Notes: a model not told the origin generated them from the sequence alone. 36,416 nt of DNA from an uncultured Granulosicoccaceae bacterium (GCA_938041955.1 CALISD010000099.1:1-36416); one strand, 5' to 3'. Counted from the stretch's first letter, positions 27,428 to 35,857 are shown. Numbers and translations: made by a program.

Positions 27428-27733
27428 GTGCAGTGTAACCTTCAAAAATGCCGATGAGTATTGGTGATCATCGTGCGCTTTACATGATTGCCACTTCGTG
27501 AACTCGGCGCTTGGTCCGTAACAGCAAAGCAGCTCTTGAGAAGGCGCGCGCCATTACCTGCGCCGCGTCGCGTATTTCCATAAGGTAAGGGCGAACCAAA
27601 TGACAAGCTCTCATTGGCAGGTTTTGAACGTCGCACTACGCTAGTCAACAACTAGCAACTTGATGACTGTAGTAAAACGTTTATGCAATACTTCGGTATC
27701 GGGCTTGTTGGCCTTTAGTTTCACTGGATTAGC
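27428..27733. other. 306-base gap between corC and lnt, no gene seen
   Basis: In E. coli these genes are nearly adjacent; here the gap is unusually long. It contains a short inverted repeat (GCTAGT-CAACA-ACTAGC, 27640-27656) without a U-run and a 69-codon minus-strand frame with no gene-like features. It may hold a separate lnt promoter, but I cannot point to clear boxes. Confidence 0.45.
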
Positions 27734-29254
27734 GTGCAGCAAATTTCATCTACACTTTCCCGCTTAATGCAAAGCCATTGGCTGACAACTATTGTCAGTT
27801 TGTTGTGTGGCGTATTGTCGGTGCTGTCGTTCGCACCGTTCGGATTTTGGCTAATTTTCCCGATTACTCTCGCGATACTCTTTGTTCTGTTGTTCAACGC
27901 GACAACAAGGGCCAGTGGTTTCAGAATTGGTTATTTCTTTGGCGTGGGTTTGTTTGGCGCCGGAGTGTATTGGGTGTATTTCAGCTTGCACCTTTTTGGC
28001 GGCGCTATTGCTGTGCTGGCGGGTATCGGTACCTTGTTGTGTGTACTTGTGTTGGCCTTGTTCCCGGCTTTTTTTGCATCGTTGTCTCAGCGCTTTACCA
28101 AAGGTGCTCTATGGTTTTTACTGACTGCTCCGGCGCTTTGGTTGTTGATCGAATGGATGCGCAGTTGGTTTTTAACCGGGTTCCCATGGTTGAGTGCCGG
28201 CTACTCAACGCTGCATTCACCGCTTGCGGGCTACGCACCGGTCGGGGGTGTGTTTCTAAATTCCCTGGTGTTGGCGCTTTGTAGTGGTGTGATTGCCTGG
28301 TGCGTGCAGAGCCGGCGTCTGTACTCTTTTGCTGTTGCATTGATTGTTATTATCATCGCAGGCGGAGGGGGTTACTGGTTAAAATCAATTGAGTGGACGA
28401 AACCACTTGAAGATCGGACCGTCGATGTCACGATGGTGCAGGGAAACATCGCGCAGGAGCTAAAGTTCCAACCCAACTTAATAGAAAATTCAGTTGAGCT
28501 TTATTCATCGCTAAGTCGCTCTGGCTCCGAGCTTGTTATCTGGCCGGAGAGCGCTATCCCCACACTGTATAGTGACCTGGCTGATTGGGAAGTGCAGTTC
28601 GCCTCTGAGCTTGAGGCGCAAGGTACAACGGTAATCAGTGGTGGATTCACCAGTAACGAAGACTATTCAAAATTCTACAATGCAATCAAGGTTCTGAATG
28701 GTACTGAAGATCAGGTTTATGTGAAGCGGCATCTGGTCCCCTTTGGAGAGTTTACGCCCTTCAGAGATGTGATTACTTTGCTCTCAAAGTTGATCACTAT
28801 TCCAATGTCTGATCTTTCACCTGGCACAGGTCCTGTACACCCCATTGAAGTGAATGGCGTTCACTATGGCATGTCCATCTGCTATGAAGATGCCTTTGGC
28901 AATGAGATGCGTAATCAGTTTCCGAAAGCGAATGTGTTAATTAATGTCAGTAACGATGCATGGTTTGGTGATTCTACTGCACCACATCAACATCAGGAGA
29001 TCGCGGCCATGCGATCCCTGGAGTTTGGTCGGCCCATGTTGCGGGTCACAAACACCGGCGTATCATCGCTAATAGATTACCGCGGAAATATAGTTTCACA
29101 GGGGCCGCAGTTTGAGGCTGTGGCAATAGATGTGAAGGTCACACCAAGGCAGGACACCACACCATTCGTTAAGGTGGGTGATTGGCTGGCGGTTGGTTTG
29201 GCACTGGCCATGTTGTTATCCGGGTGGCTATTTTCTCGACGCGCTAAGTTGTAG
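27734..29254 (+). CDS. lnt: Apolipoprotein N-acyltransferase
   Basis: Inner-membrane enzyme that adds the third acyl chain to the N-terminal Cys of lipoproteins, needed for Lol-dependent sorting to the outer membrane. The 506-residue protein has about seven N-terminal helices, then a periplasmic nitrilase-like domain. The catalytic triad is intact: Glu272 in WPESAIP, Lys331 in VKRHLVPFGEFTPF and Cys383 in SICYEDAFG. A last helix ends at SRRAKL. The start is a GTG with GGA about 4 bases upstream; an ATG eleven codons later is an alternative. The lipase and coiled-coil lipoprotein earlier in the window are the sort of client it would process. Confidence 0.95.
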   Translation: MQQISSTLSRLMQSHWLTTIVSLLCGVLSVLSFAPFGFWLIFPITLAILFVLLFNATTRASGFRIGYFFGVGLFGAGVYWVYFSLHLFGGAIAVLAGIGTLLCVLVLALFPAFFASLSQRFTKGALWFLLTAPALWLLIEWMRSWFLTGFPWLSAGYSTLHSPLAGYAPVGGVFLNSLVLALCSGVIAWCVQSRRLYSFAVALIVIIIAGGGGYWLKSIEWTKPLEDRTVDVTMVQGNIAQELKFQPNLIENSVELYSSLSRSGSELVIWPESAIPTLYSDLADWEVQFASELEAQGTTVISGGFTSNEDYSKFYNAIKVLNGTEDQVYVKRHLVPFGEFTPFRDVITLLSKLITIPMSDLSPGTGPVHPIEVNGVHYGMSICYEDAFGNEMRNQFPKANVLINVSNDAWFGDSTAPHQHQEIAAMRSLEFGRPMLRVTNTGVSSLIDYRGNIVSQGPQFEAVAIDVKVTPRQDTTPFVKVGDWLAVGLALAMLLSGWLFSRRAKL

Positions 29255-29354
29255 GAAAAGCCTTTTTTATTGATAGCATCACCAGACCATTGGTGGCATC
29301 ACTCATTCAAGTTGGGACCATAAGCATGGTTCTGGACGTGATTCTCTGAAGCTC

Positions 29355-30344
29355 CTAGTCTTGCCTCTTTTTGGCTGCGACAGCTTTTGTTAAGTCTTTG
29401 TACAGACGGTAGGGCGTGTTGGCATAAAACAATATTCTTTTGCCAGGCTGTGAAGAGTTGATCCAGGTGTCACCGTGATCTGACTGAACTTCCTTACAGA
29501 TTATCTCAATGGGGTATTCGCTGTTACTGTCTTCTATGCACTTGCGCCAGAAGAAGGTATGGATATACGCGGCCCTGGTAATCTTGCGGCCATATCCGGT
29601 GCGTATGAGTCTTGGTACTCTTTCAATGTGAAAAGAGATGGCTTTTCTTTTTAGGAAAGGTGATTTTTTTTGTAGTAACTTTCTCCAGCTCCATATAGTT
29701 CGATTGACGTAAAGCGCTTTGTTCCAGTTACCTCCTGTATCGCCGGAACAGTCTGAATGATTGATGTAAGTGTTGTGTCTGAAGCCGGCGTTGTTAAGGA
29801 TGGGGGTAAGCTTTGACTCATAATTGCCTACCACCGTGTTGTAGTCTGCGTGGTCGTCTGAGACTTCCTGCCAGAATTTTTTAAAAGCTTCGCTGCAAAT
29901 TACCCTCTGGGTGAAGACCAGGAAATAACTTTGCAAGTGTGCCTCAAGGTCGCCTGAGCGAGTTAACGCTGCAGGGTGTTCAGTGACGCCCCAGAAGTCT
30001 GTCGTGCTCGAATTCATGGTGTCGAACATGTCTGCGAACGGAAACATGGGGGCGTAGCAACTGTCGTTGGCCAGCACCAGTTGATCACATGCTTTAAGAT
30101 GACTCCAACCGATATGGTCGATTGCATGTCTCCAGGCTCCGAAATCCATGCCTTTGTTGTCTCTTGTCAGAACCGCCGAGACCAGTGGCAAGACGCTATT
30201 CTGTTCTGTCAGAGATAGCTCGCAATTAGAGACAAATATGATCTCGTCGCAGACCTCGAGCAATCCTTGCAGATAATGGAATACAGAAGGGGCGATGGTA
30301 TTGCGGCGGTCGTAATGTACGAAAATACCTATTCGTTTGGACAC
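29355..30344 (-). CDS. RgpF-family (rhamnan synthesis protein F) glycan protein
   Basis: 329-residue protein matching the RgpF family, found in gene clusters for rhamnose-containing polysaccharides and O-antigens. Recognisable parts are IGIFVHYDRRNTIAPSVFHYLQGL at the start, then RDNKGMDFGAWRHAI, LVLANDSCYAPMFPF and a DFWGVTE segment, all typical of this glycosyltransferase-like fold. It is soluble, with no signal or membrane helix. It has no glycan genes beside it: lnt lies on one side and a TRAP operon on the other, on the opposite strand. It may be a horizontally gained or relocated gene. Substrate unknown. Confidence 0.8.
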   Translation of the reverse strand: MSKRIGIFVHYDRRNTIAPSVFHYLQGLLEVCDEIIFVSNCELSLTEQNSVLPLVSAVLTRDNKGMDFGAWRHAIDHIGWSHLKACDQLVLANDSCYAPMFPFADMFDTMNSSTTDFWGVTEHPAALTRSGDLEAHLQSYFLVFTQRVICSEAFKKFWQEVSDDHADYNTVVGNYESKLTPILNNAGFRHNTYINHSDCSGDTGGNWNKALYVNRTIWSWRKLLQKKSPFLKRKAISFHIERVPRLIRTGYGRKITRAAYIHTFFWRKCIEDSNSEYPIEIICKEVQSDHGDTWINSSQPGKRILFYANTPYRLYKDLTKAVAAKKRQD

Positions 30345-30620
30345 GAGACTGATCGGCGTTGCAGGTGACTTTTAAATATAGGTCATTAATTCGAAAAGTG
30401 TGTGCTCAGCGCACCGGCGAGCTACAGTGCCATGGGCGCCGGAGATGGAATTCGTGGTGTTGCGAAAATCTGGCAAGACAGCGGGCTGCAAACTTCGGTT
30501 CCGTAGATTTTGATCACAATGATTTGTGCTGTTTACCGGTGCGGCAGAGGAGTGGGTACCGTTGACTGGCGTGTCTCCATTGATAGTGGGATCCGCGCCG
30601 CCTAAAAACCACTTCAACTC
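30345..30620. other. Intergenic stretch between the rgpF-like gene and the TRAP promoter
   Basis: About 275 bases with no convincing gene on either strand. The open frames here are short and lack ribosome-binding sites. It must hold the promoter of the rgpF-like gene (-), which I cannot locate with confidence. Confidence 0.4.
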
Positions 30621-30649
30621 TTGACAATGATTCCTAACACGTAGCTAAT
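30621..30649 (+). promoter_or_regulatory. Promoter of the TRAP operon
   Basis: A perfect TTGACA (30621-30626) is followed after 17 bases by GCTAAT (30644-30649, four of six consensus bases). Transcription would begin near 30656, leaving a leader of about 150 bases before dctQ. Confidence 0.6.
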
Positions 30650-30686
30650 GTTGCTTGAGGATGAATATAAATCAAAAACAACTACC

Positions 30687-30796
30687 GAGTGCCGGCGCAG
30701 TGCTGAGGGCAATGGCCGGCCAGAGCAATTCCGATGGCCCGGGAGAATCAACAGTGGCCGCCTGTGCAAACAGGCGTTGTGGTGCTGCCGGCACTC
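30687..30796 (+). ncRNA. Structured leader RNA before the TRAP operon, unrecognised
   Basis: The long-range arms GAGTGCCGGC (30687-30696) and GCCGGCACTC (30787-30796) pair perfectly and enclose 90 bases. Inside is a perfect hairpin, CGCCTGT-GCAA-ACAGGCG (30759-30776), with a GNRA-type loop, and GGCC-rich segments that can form another. The 3' arm ends next to the AGGG ribosome-binding site of dctQ. It lies downstream of a plausible promoter. It matches no riboswitch class that I know. It could be a ligand- or protein-responsive leader, or an inverted repeat of another origin. Confidence 0.5.
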
Positions 30797-30809
30797 AGGG
30801 TGATGAGCC

Positions 30810-31325
30810 ATGTCAGTAATCAAGGCTTATATACGTTGGGTAGATGCCATTAATTACCGGCTTGGTCGGATTATGATGTACGGCATCTTCGTCATGATGG
30901 CGATATTGCTCTGGTCTTCCGTTTCCAAAACCTTCTTTTTACCATCGCTATGGACGCTTGAAATGGCTCAGTTCGCGATGGTCGCTTACTACATTCTTGG
31001 TGGCCCCTACGCGATGCAAATGGGCTCCAATGTCCGGATGGACCTGTTTTATGGTGGATGGTCTGTCCGCACTAAGGCAGCGGTTGATTGCTTTACAGTT
31101 TTCTTTCTGCTTTTCTATTTGTTCATGCTGTTGCGTGGCGGCATTGACAGTACCTTATATTCGTTTAAATACGGGGGTGAGCGCAGTGCCACTGCGTGGC
31201 GCCCGTATATGTGGCCAATCAAAGTCACCATGTGTATCGGTATTTTTTTGATGCTGCTGCAAACCGTATCAGAATTGTTTAAAGACATACTTCGACTTCG
31301 TGGGGAGGAGCCAGATGCCCTATGA
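30810..31325 (+). CDS. dctQ: TRAP transporter small permease, DctQ family
   Basis: Small membrane subunit of a tripartite ATP-independent periplasmic transporter, 171 residues with four hydrophobic helices. The family pattern is seen in the second helix and following loop (WTLEMAQFAMVAYYILGGPYAMQMGSNVRMDLFY). It joins DctM in the inner membrane to import the solute delivered by DctP using a sodium gradient. It overlaps dctM by 11 bases. AGGG lies about 9 bases before the ATG, just beyond the closing stem of the structured leader. Confidence 0.92.
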   Translation: MSVIKAYIRWVDAINYRLGRIMMYGIFVMMAILLWSSVSKTFFLPSLWTLEMAQFAMVAYYILGGPYAMQMGSNVRMDLFYGGWSVRTKAAVDCFTVFFLLFYLFMLLRGGIDSTLYSFKYGGERSATAWRPYMWPIKVTMCIGIFLMLLQTVSELFKDILRLRGEEPDAL

Positions 31326-32640
31326 GTTGATCGCGGTGTTGATGTTCTCGTCTATGATGTTAATGCTCTTTAGTGGTCAAAGAGTGTTTGGTGCCATTGG
31401 CTGTGTAGCTGCTGTGTCTGCGATGCTGTTGTGGGGTGATCATGGCGGCTATGACCTGGGCTTTTCAGCTGCGATGAAGCTGATGAAGTGGTATCCGCTG
31501 TTAACGCTGCCCATGTTTATTTTCATGGGCTACATACTTTCAGAATCAAAAATTGCTGATGATCTCTACCGTATGTTCCATGTATGGATGGGCGGGTTAC
31601 GCGGTGGCTTAGCCGTTGGCACGATTGGGCTGATGGTGCTTATCTCGGCGATGAACGGTTTGTCTGTGGCGGGAATGGCGATTGGTGCCACCATCGCATT
31701 GCCGGAGCTATTAAAACGTAATTATGACAAGCGTATGGTGACCGGTGTTATTCAGGCGGGCAGCTCGCTAGGCATTCTCGTGCCGCCTTCAGTGGTGCTG
31801 GTGTTATACGCAATGATAGCGCGGCAACCTGTCGGGCAACTCTGGCTTGCCGGTGTACTGCCCGGGCTTATGATGGCATTGATGTTCGTCATCTACATTG
31901 TGATTCGATGCAGAATCAATCCATCTCTTGGTCCGGTGCTTGATGAAGAAGAGCGCAATATCCCCCATGCTGAAAAGGTAAAGCTGCTAACAGCGGGCTT
32001 GCTGCCGGTGGCAATCTTTGCCGTGATGATGGTGCCGTTTGTTAAGGGCTGGACATCGCTGGTAGAAAGCTCTGCGATCGGTGCCTTGGCGGCGCTTGTT
32101 GCGGCTATTCTAAAAGGGCGCATGAGCAAAGAGGTGTTTGAGAATTCTGTTCGTCAAACGCTTGCAATTTCGTGCATGTTTATGTGGATTATTCTGGCGG
32201 CACTGGCATTTGGCGCTGTGTTTGACGGCTTGGGGGCGGTCAAAGCAATTGAGGGATTGTTTACTGACAGGCTGGGGTGGTCACCCTGGACGATTCTAAT
32301 TTTGATGCAACTCAGTTTTATCGTGATGGGTACATTTTTAGACGATACGGCGATGCTCGTCATAGTTGCGCCGCTTTATGTGCCATTGGTCCATTCCCTG
32401 GGTTTTGATCTGATTTGGTACGGCATTCTGTATACGATCACTACTCAGATTGCGTATATGACACCACCATTCGGGTATAACCTTTTTCTAATGCGCGCTA
32501 TGGCGCCGCCTGAAATTACACTTCGCGATATCTATACATCGATATTACCGTTTGTGATGATCATGATTCTGGCATTGGCGCTGGTGATGTTTTTCCCGCA
32601 GATTGCAACCTGGTTGCCGGGAGTGGTGTATGGGAATTAG
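31315..32640 (+). CDS. dctM: TRAP transporter large permease, DctM family
   Basis: Large membrane subunit of the TRAP transporter, 441 residues with about twelve helices. Family segments include the LPMFIFMGYILSESKIADDLYR block, GTIGLMVLISAMNGLSVAGMAIGA, QAGSSLGILVPPSVVLVLYAM and FLDDTAMLVIVAPLYVPLV near the end, in which the acidic and small residues of the ion and substrate path are kept. I chose the ATG at 31315, with GGAGG about 7 bases upstream, over a GTG at 31300. The overlap with dctQ indicates coupled translation. Confidence 0.95.
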   Translation: MPYELIAVLMFSSMMLMLFSGQRVFGAIGCVAAVSAMLLWGDHGGYDLGFSAAMKLMKWYPLLTLPMFIFMGYILSESKIADDLYRMFHVWMGGLRGGLAVGTIGLMVLISAMNGLSVAGMAIGATIALPELLKRNYDKRMVTGVIQAGSSLGILVPPSVVLVLYAMIARQPVGQLWLAGVLPGLMMALMFVIYIVIRCRINPSLGPVLDEEERNIPHAEKVKLLTAGLLPVAIFAVMMVPFVKGWTSLVESSAIGALAALVAAILKGRMSKEVFENSVRQTLAISCMFMWIILAALAFGAVFDGLGAVKAIEGLFTDRLGWSPWTILILMQLSFIVMGTFLDDTAMLVIVAPLYVPLVHSLGFDLIWYGILYTITTQIAYMTPPFGYNLFLMRAMAPPEITLRDIYTSILPFVMIMILALALVMFFPQIATWLPGVVYGN

Positions 32641-32723
32641 ATATTAAATATTCGACCAGTAAGTTTTGGTTTTTATAGAGAGCCCTTGATGAAATTGCAT
32701 ATCTTAAGATTGCCTATCTATTG

Positions 32724-32749
32724 AGGGAAAGCCCGGGGAGATTTTCCCT
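32724..32749 (+). other. Hairpin between dctM and dctP
   Basis: AGGGAAA (32724-32730) pairs with TTTCCCT (32743-32749). It lies in the 133-base gap before dctP, together with the 10-base palindrome ATCTTAAGAT (32701-32710). There is no U-run. It may be a processing or stabilising element that sets the level of binding protein against permease. Confidence 0.45.
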
Positions 32750-32773
32750 AACAATACCTGCAAGGAGTTGAAG

Positions 32774-33814
32774 ATGACTACCAGACGTAAGTTTATTAAA
32801 GGTGCTGCAGCGACTGCTGCCACTGCGACGATAGTAGCGGCACCTGCTATTGCTGCATCCAAGCCTATTAAGTGGCGCATGCAAACCTATGCCGGTTCAG
32901 CGTTAGCTGAGCATGTGATAAAGCCTGCAATCGATAGCTTCAATAAAATTGCCGGTGATCGTATGCAGATAGAATTATTCTTTGCCGATCAACTGGTGCC
33001 CACCGGTGAGTTGTTTCAAGCTTTGCAGCGCGGCACGATAGACGCCGTGCAATCAGATGATGATTCCATGGCATCACCAACTGAGGTCACGGTGTTTGGT
33101 GGGTATTTTCCTTTTGCATCGCGTTACTCGCTTGATGTGCCGGTATTGTTTAATCAGTACGGCTTGAATGAAATCTGGGATGCAGAATATTCAAAAGTCG
33201 GGGTGAAGCATATTAGTGCCGGTGCCTGGGATCCGTGTCACTTTGCGACCAAAGATCCGATCAACAGCCTTGAAGATCTTAAAGGCAAGCGAGTGTTTAC
33301 ATTTCCTACGGCGGGGCGTTTTTTGTCACAGTTTGGTGTGGTGCCGGTGACCTTGCCCTGGGAAGACATTGAAGTTGCTATGCAAACCGGTGAGCTTGAC
33401 GGAGTGGCATGGTCTGGAATCACTGAGGACTATACGGTGGGCTGGGCTGATGTGACCAACTACTTTTTAACCAACAATATCTCGGGTGCCTGGGCGGGGT
33501 CGTTCTTTGCCAATATGGATCGTTATAACGAACTACCTGAAGATTTGCAGGAGCTTCTCAAGGTTTGTATGGATCAATCGCATTATTATCGTCAATGGTG
33601 GTATTGGGGTGGCGAGGCGTCGCTTCGCGTTGATGGCACAAAGATGAAGCTGACATCGATTCCTGATGACGAATGGCAAACGGTGGAAGACGCGGCGCTT
33701 AAGTTCTGGGATGAAATTGCAGCTGAGAGTGAGACCAAAGCCAAAGTGGTTGGCATTCTGCGCAAATACAACGCTGACATGGTTAAGGCCGGCCGGCCTT
33801 ATCGCTACAGTTAA
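32774..33814 (+). CDS. dctP: TRAP transporter solute-binding protein, DctP family
   Basis: Periplasmic solute-binding protein, 346 residues. The signal peptide carries a Tat motif (TTRRKFIKGAA) and runs to about residue 29, so it is exported folded; Tat export is common in this branch. The mature part has the typical ELFQALQRGTIDAVQSD segment, the LKGKRVFTFPTAGRFL block that includes the Arg contacting the solute carboxylate in the family, and GELDGVAWSG. It resembles the keto-acid/hydroxy-acid branch (TakP-like). AAGGAG lies 6 bases before the ATG, which decides the start over a TTG two codons earlier. It is the last gene of the TRAP unit. Confidence 0.93.
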   Translation: MTTRRKFIKGAAATAATATIVAAPAIAASKPIKWRMQTYAGSALAEHVIKPAIDSFNKIAGDRMQIELFFADQLVPTGELFQALQRGTIDAVQSDDDSMASPTEVTVFGGYFPFASRYSLDVPVLFNQYGLNEIWDAEYSKVGVKHISAGAWDPCHFATKDPINSLEDLKGKRVFTFPTAGRFLSQFGVVPVTLPWEDIEVAMQTGELDGVAWSGITEDYTVGWADVTNYFLTNNISGAWAGSFFANMDRYNELPEDLQELLKVCMDQSHYYRQWWYWGGEASLRVDGTKMKLTSIPDDEWQTVEDAALKFWDEIAAESETKAKVVGILRKYNADMVKAGRPYRYS

Positions 33815-33846
33815 TTTGGCGAGTGGCGGTACGCCGCTGTAATATA

Positions 33847-33886
33847 GGTAGAGTGAGAGCCAGCCGTTCTCGCTCTACCTTTTTTT
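33847..33886 (+). terminator. Strong rho-independent terminator after dctP
   Basis: Arms at 33847-33858 and 33868-33879 (GGTAGAGTGAGA and TCTCGCTCTACC, one G-U) form a 12-bp stem followed by seven T's. It separates dctP from the alcohol dehydrogenase gene. Confidence 0.95.
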
Positions 33887-33908
33887 ATTATTCGAATTAC
33901 GGTGAACT

Positions 33909-35054
33909 ATGAGTCTGAATGCTAACTGGTCTTATCCAACAGCGATTCGCTTTGGCGCAGGGCGTATTGCTGAAATTGCAGAGGCGTGTAAAACCAGCCA
34001 GATCAAAAAGCCGTTGTTGGTGACAGACAAAGGTCTGGCCGGTATGGATATCACCAACAAAACACTCGATCACCTTGAGCAGGCCGGCCTGGGTCGGCAC
34101 ATATTCTCCGAGGTAGACTCAAACCCAAATGATAAAAACGCAGAAGAAGGATTAAAGCTCTATCGTGAAGGCGGTTTTGATGGAGTCATCGCTTTCGGTG
34201 GTGGGTCGGCCCTTGATCTTGGTAAGGTGCTGGCATTCATGGTCGGGCAAAAGCGGCCTTTATGGGATTTTGAAGACGTGGCTGATTGGTGGACTCGGGC
34301 AGACGCCGATGCCATACACCCGGTGATTGCGGTGCCTACCACTGCAGGTACGGGTTCCGAAGTAGGTCGAGCCAGTGTGATTACCAACAGCACCAATAAA
34401 GAGAAAAAGATCATCTTTCACCCGAAGATGTTGCCAGTGATCGTCATCTGTGATCCGGAGTTAACCGCGGGTATGCCGCAGTTTCTCACTGCCGGTACTG
34501 GTCTGGATGCATTTGCCCACTGCGTTGAAGCTTACAGCTCGCCGCACTATCATCCGATGAGTCAGGGCATGGCATTGGAGGGTATGCGTCTGGTTAAAGA
34601 GTATCTGCCGAGAGCGTACAACGACGGCAATGATATTGAAGCGCGAGCACAGATGATGTCAGCGGCAGTCATGGGGGCGACCGCTTTTCAGAAAGGCCTT
34701 GGGGCTATTCACGCGCTGTCACATCCAATAGGCGCAGTGCATAACACCCATCACGGAACAACCAATGCTGTATGCATGCCCGCTGTTTTGCAGTTTAATA
34801 AGTCAGCAATTCAAGCGCGTTTTGATCAGGCGGCAGCTTACCTTGGTATACAAGGTGGCTACGACGGTTTTTGTCAGTATGTCAATGAGCTGAATCATTC
34901 TATGAAAATACCGCAGACCCTGACAGAGCTCGGTGTTGAGAATCCAGACCTTGAAAGTCTGGCCAGGTCTGCACTGAATGATCCCAGCGTTGGTGGGAAT
35001 CCGGTTGCGATGGATTATGATAATACTTATCAGCTACTGAAGGGTTTGGTTTAG
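33909..35054 (+). CDS. Iron-containing alcohol dehydrogenase
   Basis: Group III NAD(P)-dependent alcohol dehydrogenase, 381 residues, the usual length. It has the dinucleotide-binding FGGGSALDLGKVLA in the first half and PTTAGTGSEVGRASVI near residue 140. The metal ligands are complete: Asp200, His204, His268 and His282, with the family spacing. The substrate could be a simple alcohol or aldehyde, or a hydroxy-acid-related compound. It lies just after a TRAP operon on the same strand, so it may act on the imported solute, but a strong terminator between them means it is partly or wholly independent. Confidence 0.93.
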   Translation: MSLNANWSYPTAIRFGAGRIAEIAEACKTSQIKKPLLVTDKGLAGMDITNKTLDHLEQAGLGRHIFSEVDSNPNDKNAEEGLKLYREGGFDGVIAFGGGSALDLGKVLAFMVGQKRPLWDFEDVADWWTRADADAIHPVIAVPTTAGTGSEVGRASVITNSTNKEKKIIFHPKMLPVIVICDPELTAGMPQFLTAGTGLDAFAHCVEAYSSPHYHPMSQGMALEGMRLVKEYLPRAYNDGNDIEARAQMMSAAVMGATAFQKGLGAIHALSHPIGAVHNTHHGTTNAVCMPAVLQFNKSAIQARFDQAAAYLGIQGGYDGFCQYVNELNHSMKIPQTLTELGVENPDLESLARSALNDPSVGGNPVAMDYDNTYQLLKGLV

Positions 35055-35354
35055 TAGTGCGTCGCAAGCGGTGTGTGGTTTGGCGATGCTATTGTAGTCG
35101 GTCGTTGTTTGCCGACATCTGCACTGCCAAATCTGAAGATCATCATTATAGAGGTAGACTCATGCCAAGCAGCTTGCTCTGCGGTCGCTTCATGCGCATG
35201 TGAGGGCCGCGCTAGACATGGTTCAGGTGGAACTGAAAGCATCCACCCGATATGCGCTTTGCAATGGTAAAAATTGGAGCAATTCCTTGCCATAGCAGCG
35301 CGCTTAGTTCAAAGTATTAGCTGTCTCGACACGCCGCGATAGTGGCATTAGGTA
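35055..35354. other. 300-base gap before the glycine riboswitch, no gene seen
   Basis: The gap holds no gene-like frame and no terminator I can recognise after the dehydrogenase gene. It must contain the promoter for the riboswitch transcript; a TTGCCA at 35287-35292 is a possible -35, but no good -10 follows at the right distance. Confidence 0.4.
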
Positions 35355-35537
35355 GTGTGGGAGAGATCGCCGGCCGCAAGGCTTAGGCGGCGCCGAAGGA
35401 GCAACACCCAGCAAACTCTCAGGCAAACGGACCACATATATACAGAGGCATCTGGAGAGCAGTGCTTAGTATCAGCACTCACCGAAGGGGTAATGCAGGC
35501 TTATAGCCGCAAAAACTCTCAGGTTCCGAGACAGATG
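35355..35537 (+). promoter_or_regulatory. Tandem glycine riboswitch
   Basis: There are two glycine aptamers in a row. Aptamer 1 (35355-35437) has P1 GTGTGG/CCACAT, GGGAGAG, GCCGAAGGAGCAA and AACTCTCAGGCAAA. Aptamer 2 (35449-35537) has P1 CATCTG/CAGATG, TGGAGAG, ACCGAAGGGGTAA and AACTCTCAGGTTCC. An 11-base linker joins them. The tandem layout allows cooperative glycine sensing. It lies ahead of gcvT and would raise glycine-cleavage expression when glycine is abundant. Confidence 0.95.
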
Positions 35538-35566
35538 GGATTGGAAGCGATTGCAACGGCAATCCC
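35537..35566 (+). other. Alternative hairpins after the glycine riboswitch
   Basis: GGGATTG (35537-35543) can pair with CAATCCC (35560-35566), while GATTGC-AACG-GCAATC (35549-35564) forms a competing hairpin using the same 3' strand. The first overlaps the end of aptamer 2 P1. This looks like the expression platform. No U-run follows. Confidence 0.5.
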
Positions 35567-35590
35567 GATAAACTGTCATGGGCATCTCTA

Positions 35591-35797
35591 ATGAAAATAG
35601 TCGCTGTTATTGGCATTGGTATCGCCATTGGTATCGCCGGCGTTATCTCTTCACTTCGTTCCTCCGTATTTAAGCGTGACGTTGAAACCATAGTTTTCGA
35701 CCGCCAGCGGAAGTCTTCGTGTCGCATTCCAATGTCGGGCAGTTTGCTGTCTCTAAAACTGATGATCGGCAAAAATTCCACCACTATTAAAGCGTGA
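35591..35797 (+). CDS. Possible small membrane protein in the gcvT leader
   Basis: 68-codon open frame between the riboswitch and gcvT. It would encode one hydrophobic helix (about residues 3-20, rich in Ile and Gly) followed by a basic soluble tail. Codon use looks gene-like, but there is no good ribosome-binding site and I recognise no family. It could be a real small protein controlled by glycine, or chance. Its position, 53 bases after the aptamers and 60 before gcvT, is the main reason to list it. Confidence 0.35.
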   Translation: MKIVAVIGIGIAIGIAGVISSLRSSVFKRDVETIVFDRQRKSSCRIPMSGSLLSLKLMIGKNSTTIKA

Positions 35798-35857
35798 GGT
35801 TGCGGTCGATACTGGATCATCTCTCATTTTTAATTCATCAAATCATAGCTATTTCAA

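Noticed and set aside
27442..27651. 69-codon minus-strand frame between corC and lnt
   Set aside because: No ribosome-binding site or protein-like pattern; it is more likely a chance frame in a non-coding gap.
35215..35250. tRNA T-arm-like GGTTCAGGTGG
   Set aside because: No matching acceptor stem, anticodon arm or D-arm could be found around it.
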